Part shown: piece after piece, positions 25,354-32,649 of the stretch | How positions within the stretch are numbered: the stretch's first letter is position 1 | Layout of the letters: the number at the start of each line of letters is the position of its first letter | NCBI GenBank assembly: GCA_023229505.1 | Contig: JALNZD010000031.1 | Coordinates: 1 to 48,487 of the forward strand | Source: Bacteroidales bacterium | GTDB taxonomy: Bacteria > Bacteroidota > Bacteroidia > Bacteroidales > JAGOPY01 | Length of the DNA stretch: 48,487 nt | Direction of reading: 5' to 3' | Translations under genes and position numbers: made by a program | The notes under the pieces: generated by a model | The model's database searches: none | Told to the model about the DNA's origin: nothing | What the model saw: the letters and a program-made list of their open reading frames with translations, nothing else

Positions 25354-25590
25354 ATGAAACTCGAAATCATCACACCTGAACAAACGCTCTATTCCGGCGA
25401 AGTCAGCCTGGTGCAACTTCCCGGCATCGACGGATCATTTGAGATCCTGAATGATCATGCTCCGCTGATTTCAGTTCTTGCCAGCGGCAAAGTCAAGATA
25501 CAGGATGCCCAGAAACAACTTCAGTATTTCGATATCAAAGGTGGGGTGGTGGAAGTGCTTCACAATAAGGTTCTGTTGCTGGCTGAATAA
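25354..25590 (+). CDS. atpC: ATP synthase F1 subunit epsilon, short form
   Basis: This 78-residue central-stalk subunit consists of the beta-sandwich domain only (KLEIITPEQTLYSGEVSLV, LPGIDGSFEILNDHAPLIS). The C-terminal helical hairpin of longer epsilon subunits, which inhibits ATP hydrolysis in E. coli, is absent. Short forms are usual in Bacteroidota. It follows atpD with two heptad arrays between them. A 17-bp palindrome starts immediately after the TAA. Confidence 0.95.
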   Translation: MKLEIITPEQTLYSGEVSLVQLPGIDGSFEILNDHAPLISVLASGKVKIQDAQKQLQYFDIKGGVVEVLHNKVLLLAE

Positions 25591-25607
25591 CTGAGATGTC
25601 ATCTCAA
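25591..25607. repeat. 17-bp palindromic element, copy 3
   Basis: The sequence is CTGAGATGTCATCTCAA, with a perfect TGAGATG/CATCTCA core around one base. It lies between the atpC stop and the mce promoter box 20 bp on. Confidence 0.6.
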
Positions 25608-25626
25608 CTCGTCTAAGATTTTTTTC

Positions 25627-25634
25627 TACCTTTG
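25627..25634 (+). promoter_or_regulatory. -7 element of mce (TACCTTTG)
   Basis: This is an exact TAnnTTTG match 29 bp before the ATG. The palindrome at 25591-25607 falls where a regulator could overlap the -33 region. Confidence 0.55.
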
Positions 25635-25662
25635 TGAATGAATTAACAATAAACTCATTGTA

Positions 25663-26073
25663 ATGAAAATATCTCATATTGAGCACATTGGAATTGCCGT
25701 TAAAAGTCTGGATGAAGCTATTCCTTTCTATGAACAGGTGCTCGGACTGAAATGTTACGCCATCGAAGAAGTTAAAGATCAAAAAGTCAAGACCGCTTTC
25801 TTCATGGTTGGTCAAACCAAGATCGAATTGCTGGAATCAACAGACCCGGAAGGACCAATTGGCAAATTCATTGCCAACCGGGGGGAGGGGGTCCATCACA
25901 TGGCTTATGCCGTTGAAAACCTGGAGAATTGTCTTAAGGAAATGGAAACCAAAGGCGTCCGGCTGATCGACCAGCAACCCAGGAAAGGTGCGGAAGGATT
26001 GCATATCGCCTTTTTGCACCCGAAATCAACTGCAGGCGTACTTACTGAATTTTGCGAAAATAAAAACCATTAA
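25663..26073 (+). CDS. mce: Methylmalonyl-CoA epimerase
   Basis: This 136-residue enzyme of the vicinal oxygen chelate superfamily interconverts (R)- and (S)-methylmalonyl-CoA, linking propionate and succinate metabolism. It opens KISHIEHIGIAVKSLDEAIPFYEQVLGL with metal ligand His8, then has the HHMAYAVENL repeat half with a second His and LTEFCE with the C-terminal Glu ligand. Size and motifs are typical. No mutase gene lies in the window. It has its own promoter box. Confidence 0.93.
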   Translation: MKISHIEHIGIAVKSLDEAIPFYEQVLGLKCYAIEEVKDQKVKTAFFMVGQTKIELLESTDPEGPIGKFIANRGEGVHHMAYAVENLENCLKEMETKGVRLIDQQPRKGAEGLHIAFLHPKSTAGVLTEFCENKNH

Positions 26074-26128
26074 CAACTCCTTAAGGGAGCTTGCTGAGGG
26101 TTCTCGTCTTCTCAAACCATTATTTTCA

Positions 26129-26136
26129 TAGTTTTG
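26129..26136 (+). promoter_or_regulatory. Possible -7 element of glyS (TAGTTTTG)
   Basis: This exact TAnnTTTG match stands 62 bp before the glyS ATG. A heptad array lies between them, in the leader. Confidence 0.4.
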
Positions 26137-26145
26137 CAGGTAAAT

Positions 26146-26187
26146 CTTTGCCCTTTGCCTTTTGCCCTTTGAACTTTGAACTTTGAA
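26146..26187 (+). repeat. Heptad array, CTTTGCC/CTTTGAA, six copies
   Basis: Three units of the CTTTGCC type pass directly into three of CTTTGAA without loss of phase. The array ends 11 bp before the glyS ATG. Confidence 0.9.
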
Positions 26188-26197
26188 CTAAATAGTG

Positions 26198-27721
26198 ATG
26201 CCCAACAACGAAGACCTATTCAAAAAAATAATCTCTCACGCTAAAGAATACGGGTTTGTATTTCCTTCCAGCGAGATTTATGACGGATTAAGCGCCGTTT
26301 ATGATTACGGCCAGTATGGTGTCGAATTGAAGAACAATATCCGGGAATATTGGTGGAAGTCGATGGTGCAATATCATGAAAACATCGTAGGGCTCGATTC
26401 TGCCATTTTTATGCACCCCACCGTCTGGAAAGCTTCAGGCCACTTGGATGCATTCAGTGACCCGCTGATTGACAATAAAGACTCCAAGAAACGCTACCGC
26501 GCCGATACGCTGGTAGAGGATTACATGGCAAAGCAGCAGACAAAGATCGACCAGGAGGTGGAGAAAGCCAGGAAGAGATTCGGTGCAAGCTTTGATGAAG
26601 CCTTATACCTGGAAACAAATCCTCGTATCCAGGAGTATAAGCAGAAGATAGATGAAGCAGCGAAAAGGCTCTATTCAGCAATGGAGTCCAATGACCTCGC
26701 CGCTTTTCGTCAGCTCATCATCGACCTGGAAATAGCCGACCCGGTTTCAGGGACCCGCAACTGGACCGATGTGCGTCAGTTCAACCTGATGTTTGCCACG
26801 CAAATGGGTTCGTTGGCCGAAGATACCAATGTGATCTACCTTCGCCCTGAAACGGCACAAGGAATATTTGTCAACTTCCTGAACGTGATGAAAACGGGCA
26901 GGATGAAGGTTCCTTTTGGCATTGCTCAGACCGGCAAGGCTTTTCGCAACGAGATCGTCGCCCGGCAGTTCATTTTCCGGATGCGGGAGTTCGAGCAGAT
27001 GGAAATGCAGTTCTTTGTCCAGCCCGGTGAAGAGATGAAATGGTTCAACTACTGGAAGGAACAGCGGATGAACTGGCACCTGGGAATGGGAATCCCCGCT
27101 GAGAAATACCGTTTCCATGAGCACGACAAGCTCGCACATTACGCCAATGCCGCTTTCGACATTGAATTTGACTTCCCCATCGGTTTTAAGGAGTTGGAAG
27201 GCATCCATTCCCGCACCGATTTCGACCTGTCATCGCACCAGCAATATTCCGGCAAAAAGCTGCAATATTTTGACACGGATCTGAACCAGAGCTACGTTCC
27301 TTATGTCATCGAAACATCCATCGGCCTTGACCGTACTTTCCTTGCTGTATTGAGTTACTCATTTAACGAAGAAAAACTGGAAGACGGCACGGAACGCGTA
27401 GTGCTGAAATTCCCGCCATTTCTTGCACCTGTCAAAGCAGCTGTTTTGCCATTGATTAAAAAAGACGGATTACCGGAGAAAGCCCTGGAGATTTTCGACG
27501 GTTTGAAGTATGATTACATGTGCCAGTACGATGAGAAAGACTCTATCGGCCGACGTTACCGCCGGCAGGATGCCATCGGCACCCCTTACTGCATTACCGT
27601 CGATCACCAGACCTTGCAGGATAATACCGTGACGATTCGGGAACGCGACAGCATGATGCAGGATAGGATTCCATTTGACCGGGTTGCATCAATAATCAGG
27701 GGAAGAATCAAGAAAATCTAG
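26198..27721 (+). CDS. glyS: Glycine--tRNA ligase (single-chain, dimeric type)
   Basis: This 507-residue class II synthetase is of the alpha2 (eukaryote/archaea-like) type rather than the two-subunit GlyQ/GlyS type. The N-terminus KEYGFVFPSSEIYDGLSAVYDYGQYG is diagnostic. Also seen are LRPETAQGIFVNF, the motif 2 region FRNEIVARQFIFRMREFEQMEMQFF, the TDFDLSSHQQYSG segment, and the motif 3 region ETSIGLDRTFLAVL, then a C-terminal anticodon domain with DEKDSIGRRYRRQDAIGTPYCITVD. I use the ATG at 26198; a GTG directly before it is in frame. It is convergent with pth across a long hairpin. Confidence 0.98.
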   Translation: MPNNEDLFKKIISHAKEYGFVFPSSEIYDGLSAVYDYGQYGVELKNNIREYWWKSMVQYHENIVGLDSAIFMHPTVWKASGHLDAFSDPLIDNKDSKKRYRADTLVEDYMAKQQTKIDQEVEKARKRFGASFDEALYLETNPRIQEYKQKIDEAAKRLYSAMESNDLAAFRQLIIDLEIADPVSGTRNWTDVRQFNLMFATQMGSLAEDTNVIYLRPETAQGIFVNFLNVMKTGRMKVPFGIAQTGKAFRNEIVARQFIFRMREFEQMEMQFFVQPGEEMKWFNYWKEQRMNWHLGMGIPAEKYRFHEHDKLAHYANAAFDIEFDFPIGFKELEGIHSRTDFDLSSHQQYSGKKLQYFDTDLNQSYVPYVIETSIGLDRTFLAVLSYSFNEEKLEDGTERVVLKFPPFLAPVKAAVLPLIKKDGLPEKALEIFDGLKYDYMCQYDEKDSIGRRYRRQDAIGTPYCITVDHQTLQDNTVTIRERDSMMQDRIPFDRVASIIRGRIKKI

Positions 27722-27723
27722 GA

Positions 27724-27765
27724 TTTACAATTTACAAATTAAGATCTTAGATTGTAAATTGTAAA
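27724..27765. terminator. Large hairpin from paired heptad arrays between glyS and pth
   Basis: A 14-bp arm TTTACAATTTACAA (27724-27737) is exactly complementary to TTGTAAATTGTAAA (27752-27765). The loop holds its own palindrome TTAAGATCTTA. Between convergent genes it may end transcription both ways. Both arms are made of 7-bp units; the right array continues to about 27779. Confidence 0.7.
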
Positions 27766-27774
27766 GTGTAAATT

Positions 27775-28341
27775 TTAATTCTTTTGATTGAAGTTCGTCA
27801 TTGTCAACCCCGGCCCCACAGTGACAAAAGACCGGATCATTTCCACTGCTTCAGGTAACCGGGGGACAAGTATCTCTTCCTCCTTTGCAGTCCACTTTCC
27901 AAGTACATAATCAGTTTGATAGCCTTTTGCGAAATCGTTGCCGATCCCGAAACGGAGCCTGGAAAAATCTTGTGTTTCCAGAATTTCAATGATGCTGATA
28001 AGCCCGTTATGGCCGCCATCACCTCCTTTTAGTTTCAAACGCAACTGTCCTGGAGGAAGAGCGATATCATCCACCACGACCAGAAGGTTTTCCATTGGGA
28101 TTTTTTCAGTTTCCAGCCAATAGCGGACCGCTTTTCCGCTCAGATTCATATAAGTGGAAGGCTTGATCAGGACCAGTGACCTGTTTTTTATCCTCATACG
28201 GGCAACATCGGCATATCGTCCGCTTTGAAAAGAAACACCTGATAACCGGGCAAGGGTGTCTAAAACAGTGAATCCGATGTTGTGCCTGGTATTGGCATAT
28301 TCATCACCGATGTTGCCCAGTCCTGCTATCAGGTATTTCAT
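27775..28341 (-). CDS. pth: Peptidyl-tRNA hydrolase
   Basis: Pth frees tRNA from peptidyl-tRNA dropped by stalled ribosomes. The 188 residues carry all active-site residues: Asn10 (GLGN), His20 (TRHNIGF), Asn66 (STYMNLSG) and Asp92 (VVVDDIALP), plus GGDGGHNGL. It follows rplY on the minus strand with a 21-bp gap, a common pairing that places two translation genes together. The stop region overlaps the end of the convergent heptad array. Confidence 0.97.
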   Translation of the reverse strand: MKYLIAGLGNIGDEYANTRHNIGFTVLDTLARLSGVSFQSGRYADVARMRIKNRSLVLIKPSTYMNLSGKAVRYWLETEKIPMENLLVVVDDIALPPGQLRLKLKGGDGGHNGLISIIEILETQDFSRLRFGIGNDFAKGYQTDYVLGKWTAKEEEILVPRLPEAVEMIRSFVTVGPGLTMTNFNQKN

Positions 28342-28362
28342 AACTCAGACCTGTCAGGGGCC

Positions 28363-28974
28363 TTATTTTGCAGGCGCAGGTGCTGGTGCTGGTGCTGCTG
28401 CGCCTTCAGCTCCAGGCTCGACAGTAACGGTGACACGTGTAGGCCGGATGGCTATAATGTATCTTTCAGGTTTTTCGAGGATCTTGAATTTTTCCTGGGG
28501 TACTTCACCAATGATGATTTTCTGGTCAATGTCGAGGTTACTGATATCGATCACTACGGCTTCGGGCATTTCAGCAGGAAGAGCGCGGACATTCAGTTTC
28601 CTGAATTTTTTCACCAGCTCGCCTCCTTTGATCAGACCGGGTGCGTTTCCTGTAAACTTCACAGGGACACTCATGGTGAGAGGTTTATCCATTTCGAATT
28701 CAATAAAATCAGCATGCAGGATGGTATCGCTGACCGGGTGGTACTGGATATCTTTCAACACGCAGTTATGGCTTTTACCATCAATGGTAAGCTTGATAAA
28801 ATGAGAATCAGGTGTAAAAACAATTTGCGTGAATGATTTCTCATCTGCCACAAATTTGATTTGTTCCTTGCCACCATAAAGCACACATGGGATACGCCCC
28901 TCCGAACGCTGGAGTTTAGCATCTTTTTTCCCTACGCTCTCACGCAGAGAGCCGCTCATAGATACTGTTTTCAT
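28363..28974 (-). CDS. rplY: 50S ribosomal protein L25 (Ctc form)
   Basis: This 203-residue L25/TL5 (Ctc-type) protein binds 5S rRNA. The N-terminal L25 domain (about 1-95: MSGSLRESVGKKDAKLQRSE, RIPCVLYGGKEQI) is followed by the TL5 beta domain (VPVKFTGNAPGLIKGGEL) and a short Ala/Pro tail (APAPAPAPAK) that is probably disordered. It is upstream of pth and downstream of prs on the same strand. An AATTTTA heptad array lies directly before its ATG. Confidence 0.96.
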   Translation of the reverse strand: MKTVSMSGSLRESVGKKDAKLQRSEGRIPCVLYGGKEQIKFVADEKSFTQIVFTPDSHFIKLTIDGKSHNCVLKDIQYHPVSDTILHADFIEFEMDKPLTMSVPVKFTGNAPGLIKGGELVKKFRKLNVRALPAEMPEAVVIDISNLDIDQKIIIGEVPQEKFKILEKPERYIIAIRPTRVTVTVEPGAEGAAAPAPAPAPAK

Positions 28975-28976
28975 GA

Positions 28977-28997
28977 AATTTTAAATTTTAAATTTTA
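28977..28997 (+). repeat. Heptad array, unit AATTTTA, three copies plus a decayed fourth
   Basis: It lies in the leader of rplY, 2 bp from the ATG, where AT-rich DNA may also help ribosome loading. Confidence 0.8.
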
Positions 28998-29016
28998 AAT
29001 TATAATACAATAAAAA

Positions 29017-29051
29017 ACTAATAACCAATGACCAATGACTAAAGACTAACG
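29017..29051 (+). repeat. Heptad array, ACCAATG/ACTAANG, five copies
   Basis: The units are ACTAATA, ACCAATG twice, ACTAAAG and ACTAACG. The array abuts the prs stop codon (29053-29055) and resembles the word at 35631. Confidence 0.85.
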
Positions 29052-29052
29052 A

Positions 29053-30012
29053 CTATTTCTTATCACTATCATCCATAATGAACAGCGAATTGATTGATTC
29101 AAAGTTTTCAATCCGTTTGATCACTTCGGCAAATAGTTCAGCCGTGGTGAGGACAGTGATCATCTCACTTTTCTGCTTAAGTGGGATAGTATCGGTAACG
29201 ACGACTTCAGTAATAACTGAATTTTCGATTTTTTCATAAGCCTGGCCGGAGAACACCGGGTGGGTGCAGAAAGCCCGCACACTATTGGCCCCTTTGTCCA
29301 TCATAAGTTGGGCAGCCTTTGTGATAGATCCTCCTGTATCGATGATATCATCAACCAGGATAATATCTCTCCCCTTGACATCTCCCACCAGCGCCATTTT
29401 AGAAACCTCACCAGGTTTGGACCGTTGCTTGTAACAGATTACAAAGTCGGTATGCAATGCTTTGGCATAAGATGCGGCACGGCGTGTACCTCCCGTGTCC
29501 GGCGAAGCCATCGTAAGATTTGGGAGATTGAGTGTTTCAATATAGCTGCGGAAAATAGAGGACGCGAACAGGTGATCCACCGGAACATCGAAAAAGCCCT
29601 GGATCTGGTCAGCATGGAGGTCGAGGGTGACAACCCGTTGCACTCCGGCTGCCGTTAACAGGTTAGCCACCAGTTTGGAGGCAATGGATACCCTGGGACG
29701 ATCTTTGCGGTCTTGCCTGGCGAGCCCGAAATAAGGGATCACTGCCACAATATTCTTGGCCGAGGCCCGGCGCGCTGCATCGATCATCATCATAAGTTCC
29801 AGCAGGTTATCGGCAGGGGGGGAAGTAGATTGTACGATAAATACATGTCGCCCACGGATATTTTCTTCAAAAGCAGGTTGGAATTCGCCGTCAGAAAATG
29901 GGAAAACGGTAGATTGTCCCAACTTACAACCATAGCTTTTAGCTATTTTTTCGGCCAGGTCGAAAGTAGCTCTGCAACCGAAAATACTTACCAGATCTTT
30001 CTTTGTAGGCAT
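29053..30012 (-). CDS. prs: Ribose-phosphate pyrophosphokinase
   Basis: This enzyme makes PRPP from ribose 5-phosphate and ATP for nucleotide, His and Trp synthesis. The 319 residues show FSDGEFQPAFEENIRGRHVF, PYFGLARQDRKDRPR, VVTLDLHADQIQGFFDVPVDHL and the PRPP loop DIILVDDIIDTGGSI; the class I enzyme is complete. It lies upstream of rplY-pth on the minus strand and is divergent from the tRNA-Leu gene, each with its own promoter box. Confidence 0.98.
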   Translation of the reverse strand: MPTKKDLVSIFGCRATFDLAEKIAKSYGCKLGQSTVFPFSDGEFQPAFEENIRGRHVFIVQSTSPPADNLLELMMMIDAARRASAKNIVAVIPYFGLARQDRKDRPRVSIASKLVANLLTAAGVQRVVTLDLHADQIQGFFDVPVDHLFASSIFRSYIETLNLPNLTMASPDTGGTRRAASYAKALHTDFVICYKQRSKPGEVSKMALVGDVKGRDIILVDDIIDTGGSITKAAQLMMDKGANSVRAFCTHPVFSGQAYEKIENSVITEVVVTDTIPLKQKSEMITVLTTAELFAEVIKRIENFESINSLFIMDDSDKK

Positions 30013-30043
30013 AATAAAAAGGATTTTCCGTTTTCCGGGGCTG

Positions 30044-30051
30044 CAAAGGTA
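30044..30051 (-). promoter_or_regulatory. -7 element of prs (TACCTTTG)
   Basis: This is an exact TAnnTTTG match on the minus strand, 31 bp before the prs ATG. Confidence 0.6.
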
Positions 30052-30082
30052 AGATAATCTGGCAGATTGTCCAAATTTCTAT

Positions 30083-30090
30083 TATCTTTG
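30083..30090 (+). promoter_or_regulatory. -7 element of the tRNA-Leu gene (TATCTTTG)
   Basis: This exact TAnnTTTG match lies 60 bp before the mature tRNA 5' end. Confidence 0.6.
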
Positions 30091-30150
30091 CGCTCCCAAT
30101 TTAATATCACACCCACACTTCACTTGCACACCCAAACTCACACCCATCTC

Positions 30151-30234
30151 GCCCGGGTGGCGGAACAGGTAGACGCGCTGGTCTCAAAAACCTGTGAGCG
30201 AGAGCTCGTGCCGGTTCGATCCCGGCTCCGGGTA
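30151..30234 (+). tRNA. tRNA-Leu (anticodon CAA)
   Basis: This is a long-variable-arm tRNA. The acceptor strand GCCCGGG pairs with TCCGGGT (two G-T ends). The D arm is GCG/CGC, the anticodon loop CTCAAAA gives CAA, the variable arm is GAGCGAGAGCTC, and the T arm is GCCGG-TTCGATC-CCGGC. The anticodon stem CTGGT/ACCTG has one T-T mismatch. The 3' CCA is not encoded. A strong terminator follows. A 5'-truncated second copy lies at 31024. Confidence 0.9.
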
Positions 30235-30239
30235 CATGT

Positions 30240-30270
30240 AAAAACCAATGCCCTTTGGGCGTTGGTTTTT
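30240..30270 (+). terminator. Terminator of tRNA-Leu
   Basis: A 14-bp stem (AAAAACCAATGCCC with GGGCGTTGGTTTTT, one T-G pair) encloses the loop TTT and ends in five T. It flows straight into a heptad array. Confidence 0.9.
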
Positions 30271-30301
30271 AAGTTTTAAGTTTTGAGTGTTGAGTTTTGA
30301 G
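30267..30301 (+). repeat. Heptad array, TTTTRAG, five copies (left)
   Basis: The units are TTTTAAG twice, TTTTGAG, TGTTGAG and TTTTGAG, ending in TTGGGG. The array is duplicated almost exactly at 31132-31166. Confidence 0.9.
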
Positions 30302-30410
30302 TTGGGGAATCTTGAAATAATTGAAAATCCCCTCCTCTCACCGATAAAATACTAATAGAGGCTTCTATATTATACACTTATGACATATTGCTTCATTTCT
30401 AAATAATGAT

Positions 30411-30418
30411 TAAATTTG
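30411..30418 (+). promoter_or_regulatory. -7 element of the DUF4160/DUF2442 pair (TAAATTTG)
   Basis: This exact TAnnTTTG match stands 15 bp before the ATG at 30434. Confidence 0.55.
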
Positions 30419-30433
30419 TGAAAAAATGAGGTG

Positions 30434-30739
30434 ATGCCAAAGATTTTCGAATATTTAGGGATTCTGATATTTTTCTATTCCAATGAGCATGAGCCGATTC
30501 ATGTGCATGGCAAATATGATGGATTTGAAAGTAAGGCGGAGTTTTATATAGTCGATGGCAAGATTGTTGAGATTAAAATTAAGTCCCTAAAAGGCTTGAG
30601 GCCATTGACAGGCAGTAAACTCAATGATTTTAAAGAATTTTTAGAAAAATATGCAGATAGAATAGTTCAAAAATGGATTGACTACTTTGTTTATCATAAG
30701 GATGTCGAATTCGAGAAAATTAATACCCGAATCAAGTGA
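30434..30739 (+). CDS. DUF4160 family protein
   Basis: This 101-residue protein of the DUF4160 family is recognised by PKIFEYLGILIFFYSNEHEP, IHVHGKYDGFESKAEFYI and the Trp-rich C-terminus. Its function is unknown. DUF4160 genes usually sit beside a DUF2442 gene, as here, and the pair is often suspected to be a toxin-antitoxin-like module. I use the ATG at 30434; a GTG directly before it is in frame. Its stop overlaps the next start in a GTGA tetranucleotide. The DNA is markedly AT-richer than the prs side, and the pair lies between two copies of a tRNA-Leu region, which suggests acquisition. Confidence 0.85.
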   Translation: MPKIFEYLGILIFFYSNEHEPIHVHGKYDGFESKAEFYIVDGKIVEIKIKSLKGLRPLTGSKLNDFKEFLEKYADRIVQKWIDYFVYHKDVEFEKINTRIK

Positions 30740-31014
30740 AAATTACAGAAGAATATATTGATTACAATGTTGATATCATCGAAATTATATCTGCCCGGTA
30801 TATTGGAGATTATGCAATAAGAGTATTTTTTAGCGATGGATTTGGCAGACTAGTTGATTTTAGACCATTCTTAGAATCTTCCTTACACCCTTCAATTCGA
30901 AAATATTTAGATGAAGTAATGTTTAAGGACTATCAGATTGTTGATGGAAATCTTAATTGGAATGATTATGATTTGATTTTCCCAATTGAAGACTTATACG
31001 AAGGAATATTATAA
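30736..31014 (+). CDS. DUF2442 family protein
   Basis: This 92-residue partner of the DUF4160 protein has the DUF2442 pattern: ISARYIGDYAIRVFFSDG, LVDFRPFL, and NLNWNDYDLIFPIEDLY near the end. Translation begins at a GTG inside GTGA, overlapping the previous stop by four bases, so the two proteins are probably made in a fixed ratio. No catalytic residues can be pointed to. The TAA is only nine bases from the truncated tRNA-Leu copy, so the cassette edge falls right after this gene. Confidence 0.85.
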   Translation: MKITEEYIDYNVDIIEIISARYIGDYAIRVFFSDGFGRLVDFRPFLESSLHPSIRKYLDEVMFKDYQIVDGNLNWNDYDLIFPIEDLYEGIL

Positions 31015-31023
31015 AAAAAATTA

Positions 31024-31102
31024 GGCGGAACTGGTAGACGCGCTAGTCTCAAAAACCTGTGAGCGAGAGCTCGTGCCGGTTCGATCCCGACCCCGGGTAC
31101 CA
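31024..31102 (+). pseudogene. 5'-truncated second copy of tRNA-Leu (CAA)
   Basis: This is nearly identical to the tRNA at 30151 from position 9 onward, with the same CTCAAAA loop and variable arm. The eight 5' acceptor bases are replaced by AT-rich DNA (AAAATTA), so no acceptor stem can form. Its 3' end is CCCGGGT-A-CCA, with the CCA encoded, unlike the intact copy. The T stem has one extra mismatch. It cannot be a working tRNA. Confidence 0.85.
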
Positions 31103-31104
31103 GC

Positions 31105-31135
31105 AAAAACCAAGGCCCTTTGGGTGTTGGTTTTT
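31105..31135 (+). terminator. Duplicate of the tRNA-Leu terminator
   Basis: AAAAACCAAGGCCC pairs with GGGTGTTGGTTTTT around TTT, with slight decay relative to 30240-30270 (a G-G and a G-T). Confidence 0.7.
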
Positions 31136-31166
31136 GAGTTTTAAGTTTTGAGTGTTGAGTTTTGAG
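31132..31166 (+). repeat. Heptad array, TTTTRAG, five copies (right)
   Basis: This copies 30267-30301 with one unit variant. It completes a direct repeat of about 145 bp made of tRNA, terminator and array. From here to the porV start (31408) I see only a promoter box and no gene. Confidence 0.9.
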
Positions 31167-31314
31167 TTGGGGAAATTTTAAGCTTTGCAGGAATTGCTCT
31201 TGAAGGGGTTTATCTTTTCCAGGTGACGGCTGGGGTGACGGAATAAACAAATTGCCCGGGATATCGTTTTCCTTGATTTAGATCTTCTGTTTATTACCTT
31301 TAATGAATAATGTA

Positions 31315-31322
31315 TAAATTTG
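31315..31322 (+). promoter_or_regulatory. -7 element of porV (TAAATTTG)
   Basis: This exact TAnnTTTG match lies 86 bp before the ATG. Confidence 0.5.
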
Positions 31323-31407
31323 AGAAGAGATATCTGATTTAGGAAGAATACTATAATGAGGTAGGATACGATAGAGAAGTTAACCGTAAACCAAACCATG
31401 AAATGTC

Positions 31408-32595
31408 ATGAAAGTAATACTGACTATTATCGTGATGATCTTGTTTTCCCAGGGATTACTTGCGCAAAGCAGGGCCATTCTAACTGCCGTGCCATATCTT
31501 CTTTTTGCGCCTGATTCCAGGGGTACTGCGTTAGGCACTCTCGGAGCCGCATCAAACCCTGATGCATTTTCCATGCATTGGAATCCCGCAAAATATGCAT
31601 TCACTGATAAAAGATTCGGAGTTGCAGTTTCCTATACACCCTGGTACTGGTTATTGATTCAGGATTATGACCCTTTGGATCTTTCATTTGGCTATCATGC
31701 ATTCAATCTTTTTTTCAAGATTAAGGACAGGATGGCAATTGCGACATCAATGGTATATTATTCATTCGGAGAAGTTACTTTTATAGATGAATTTGGGAAT
31801 GATCTGGGAACCTATAAGCCTTATGACTTTTATAATGATATTTCTTTCTCTTACAGGATCAGCGAAGTTTTATCATTAGGGCTGGCCGGAAGACTGATCT
31901 ATTCGGATCTTACCCGGGGACAATTTGTTCAGGGCGCTGAAACTTCTGCAGGTGTCTCTGTCGCCATGGATATTTCCATGTATTATCAAAAAGGCATTTC
32001 TCTTGGAAGTTATGAAGGTAGTATTGCCTGGGGAGTCAATATCAGCAACATAGGCTCGAAAATTTCCTATTCAGAAACAGCTGTCAATAAGGATTTCATT
32101 CCTACCAATCTTAGAGCAGGAATTGGTTTTACAACAAAGTTCAATGCATCTAATTCATTGACTTTCTTAGCTGATTTCAATAAACTTCTTGTTCCAACTC
32201 CACCGGTCTATCTGCGCGATTCACTTGGCTATCCGGTTTATGATGACGAGAATAACCGGGTCATTTCAAAAGGAATGGATCCGAATGTATCAGTTTTACG
32301 GGGGATGTTCCAGTCATGGTATGATGCTCCCGGTGGCTTTGAGGAGGAAATGAAGGAATGGTCATTTGGAATAGGTGCAGAATATTGGTTTAGGAGCAAT
32401 TTTTCGGCCAGGGCCGGTATTTATCATGAAGATAAGACCAAGGGAACGAGGAGGTATTTTACAACAGGCATTGGCATCAGGTTTGGCTATTTTGGGTTTG
32501 ATACGGGCATCCTCATCCCATTCGAAGAGAACGCTTTCAATGCATTCAATTTACGATCATCCATCATGCTTGATATTGGAAGACGGAAGAAATAA
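31408..32595 (+). CDS. porV: T9SS outer-membrane channel protein PorV
   Basis: PorV (LptO) is an outer-membrane beta-barrel of the type IX secretion system that shuttles cargo from the translocon to the attachment complex. The 395 residues have a signal peptide (1-20, ending LLAQS), the conserved AVPYLLFAPDSRGTALGTLG and SNPDAFSMHWNPAKYAF start shared by the PorV/PorQ family, alternating beta strands, the extracellular segment with GMFQSWYDAPGGF, and a C-terminal strand region. Length and the GFEEEMKEW block favour PorV over PorQ. It stands apart from other T9SS genes, followed 54 bp later by a T9SS cargo gene. Confidence 0.9.
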   Translation: MKVILTIIVMILFSQGLLAQSRAILTAVPYLLFAPDSRGTALGTLGAASNPDAFSMHWNPAKYAFTDKRFGVAVSYTPWYWLLIQDYDPLDLSFGYHAFNLFFKIKDRMAIATSMVYYSFGEVTFIDEFGNDLGTYKPYDFYNDISFSYRISEVLSLGLAGRLIYSDLTRGQFVQGAETSAGVSVAMDISMYYQKGISLGSYEGSIAWGVNISNIGSKISYSETAVNKDFIPTNLRAGIGFTTKFNASNSLTFLADFNKLLVPTPPVYLRDSLGYPVYDDENNRVISKGMDPNVSVLRGMFQSWYDAPGGFEEEMKEWSFGIGAEYWFRSNFSARAGIYHEDKTKGTRRYFTTGIGIRFGYFGFDTGILIPFEENAFNAFNLRSSIMLDIGRRKK

Positions 32596-32649
32596 TCCTT
32601 TTTTTTCGTATCTTGGCTTGGTCAATATTATCCTGCCAATCTTTCAGCC

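Noticed and set aside
28256..28836. Two long plus-strand frames over pth and rplY
   Set aside because: They are shadows of rplY. The low-complexity stretches are the complement of its Ala/Pro tail.
31206..31247. GGTGACGGCTGGGGTGACGG segment resembling a common dispersed bacterial repeat
   Set aside because: A single degenerate copy is not enough to call an element.
30966..31250. 94-codon minus-strand open frame
   Set aside because: It runs antisense through the truncated tRNA-Leu, its terminator and the heptad array. Frames of this kind are a known artefact over tRNA genes.
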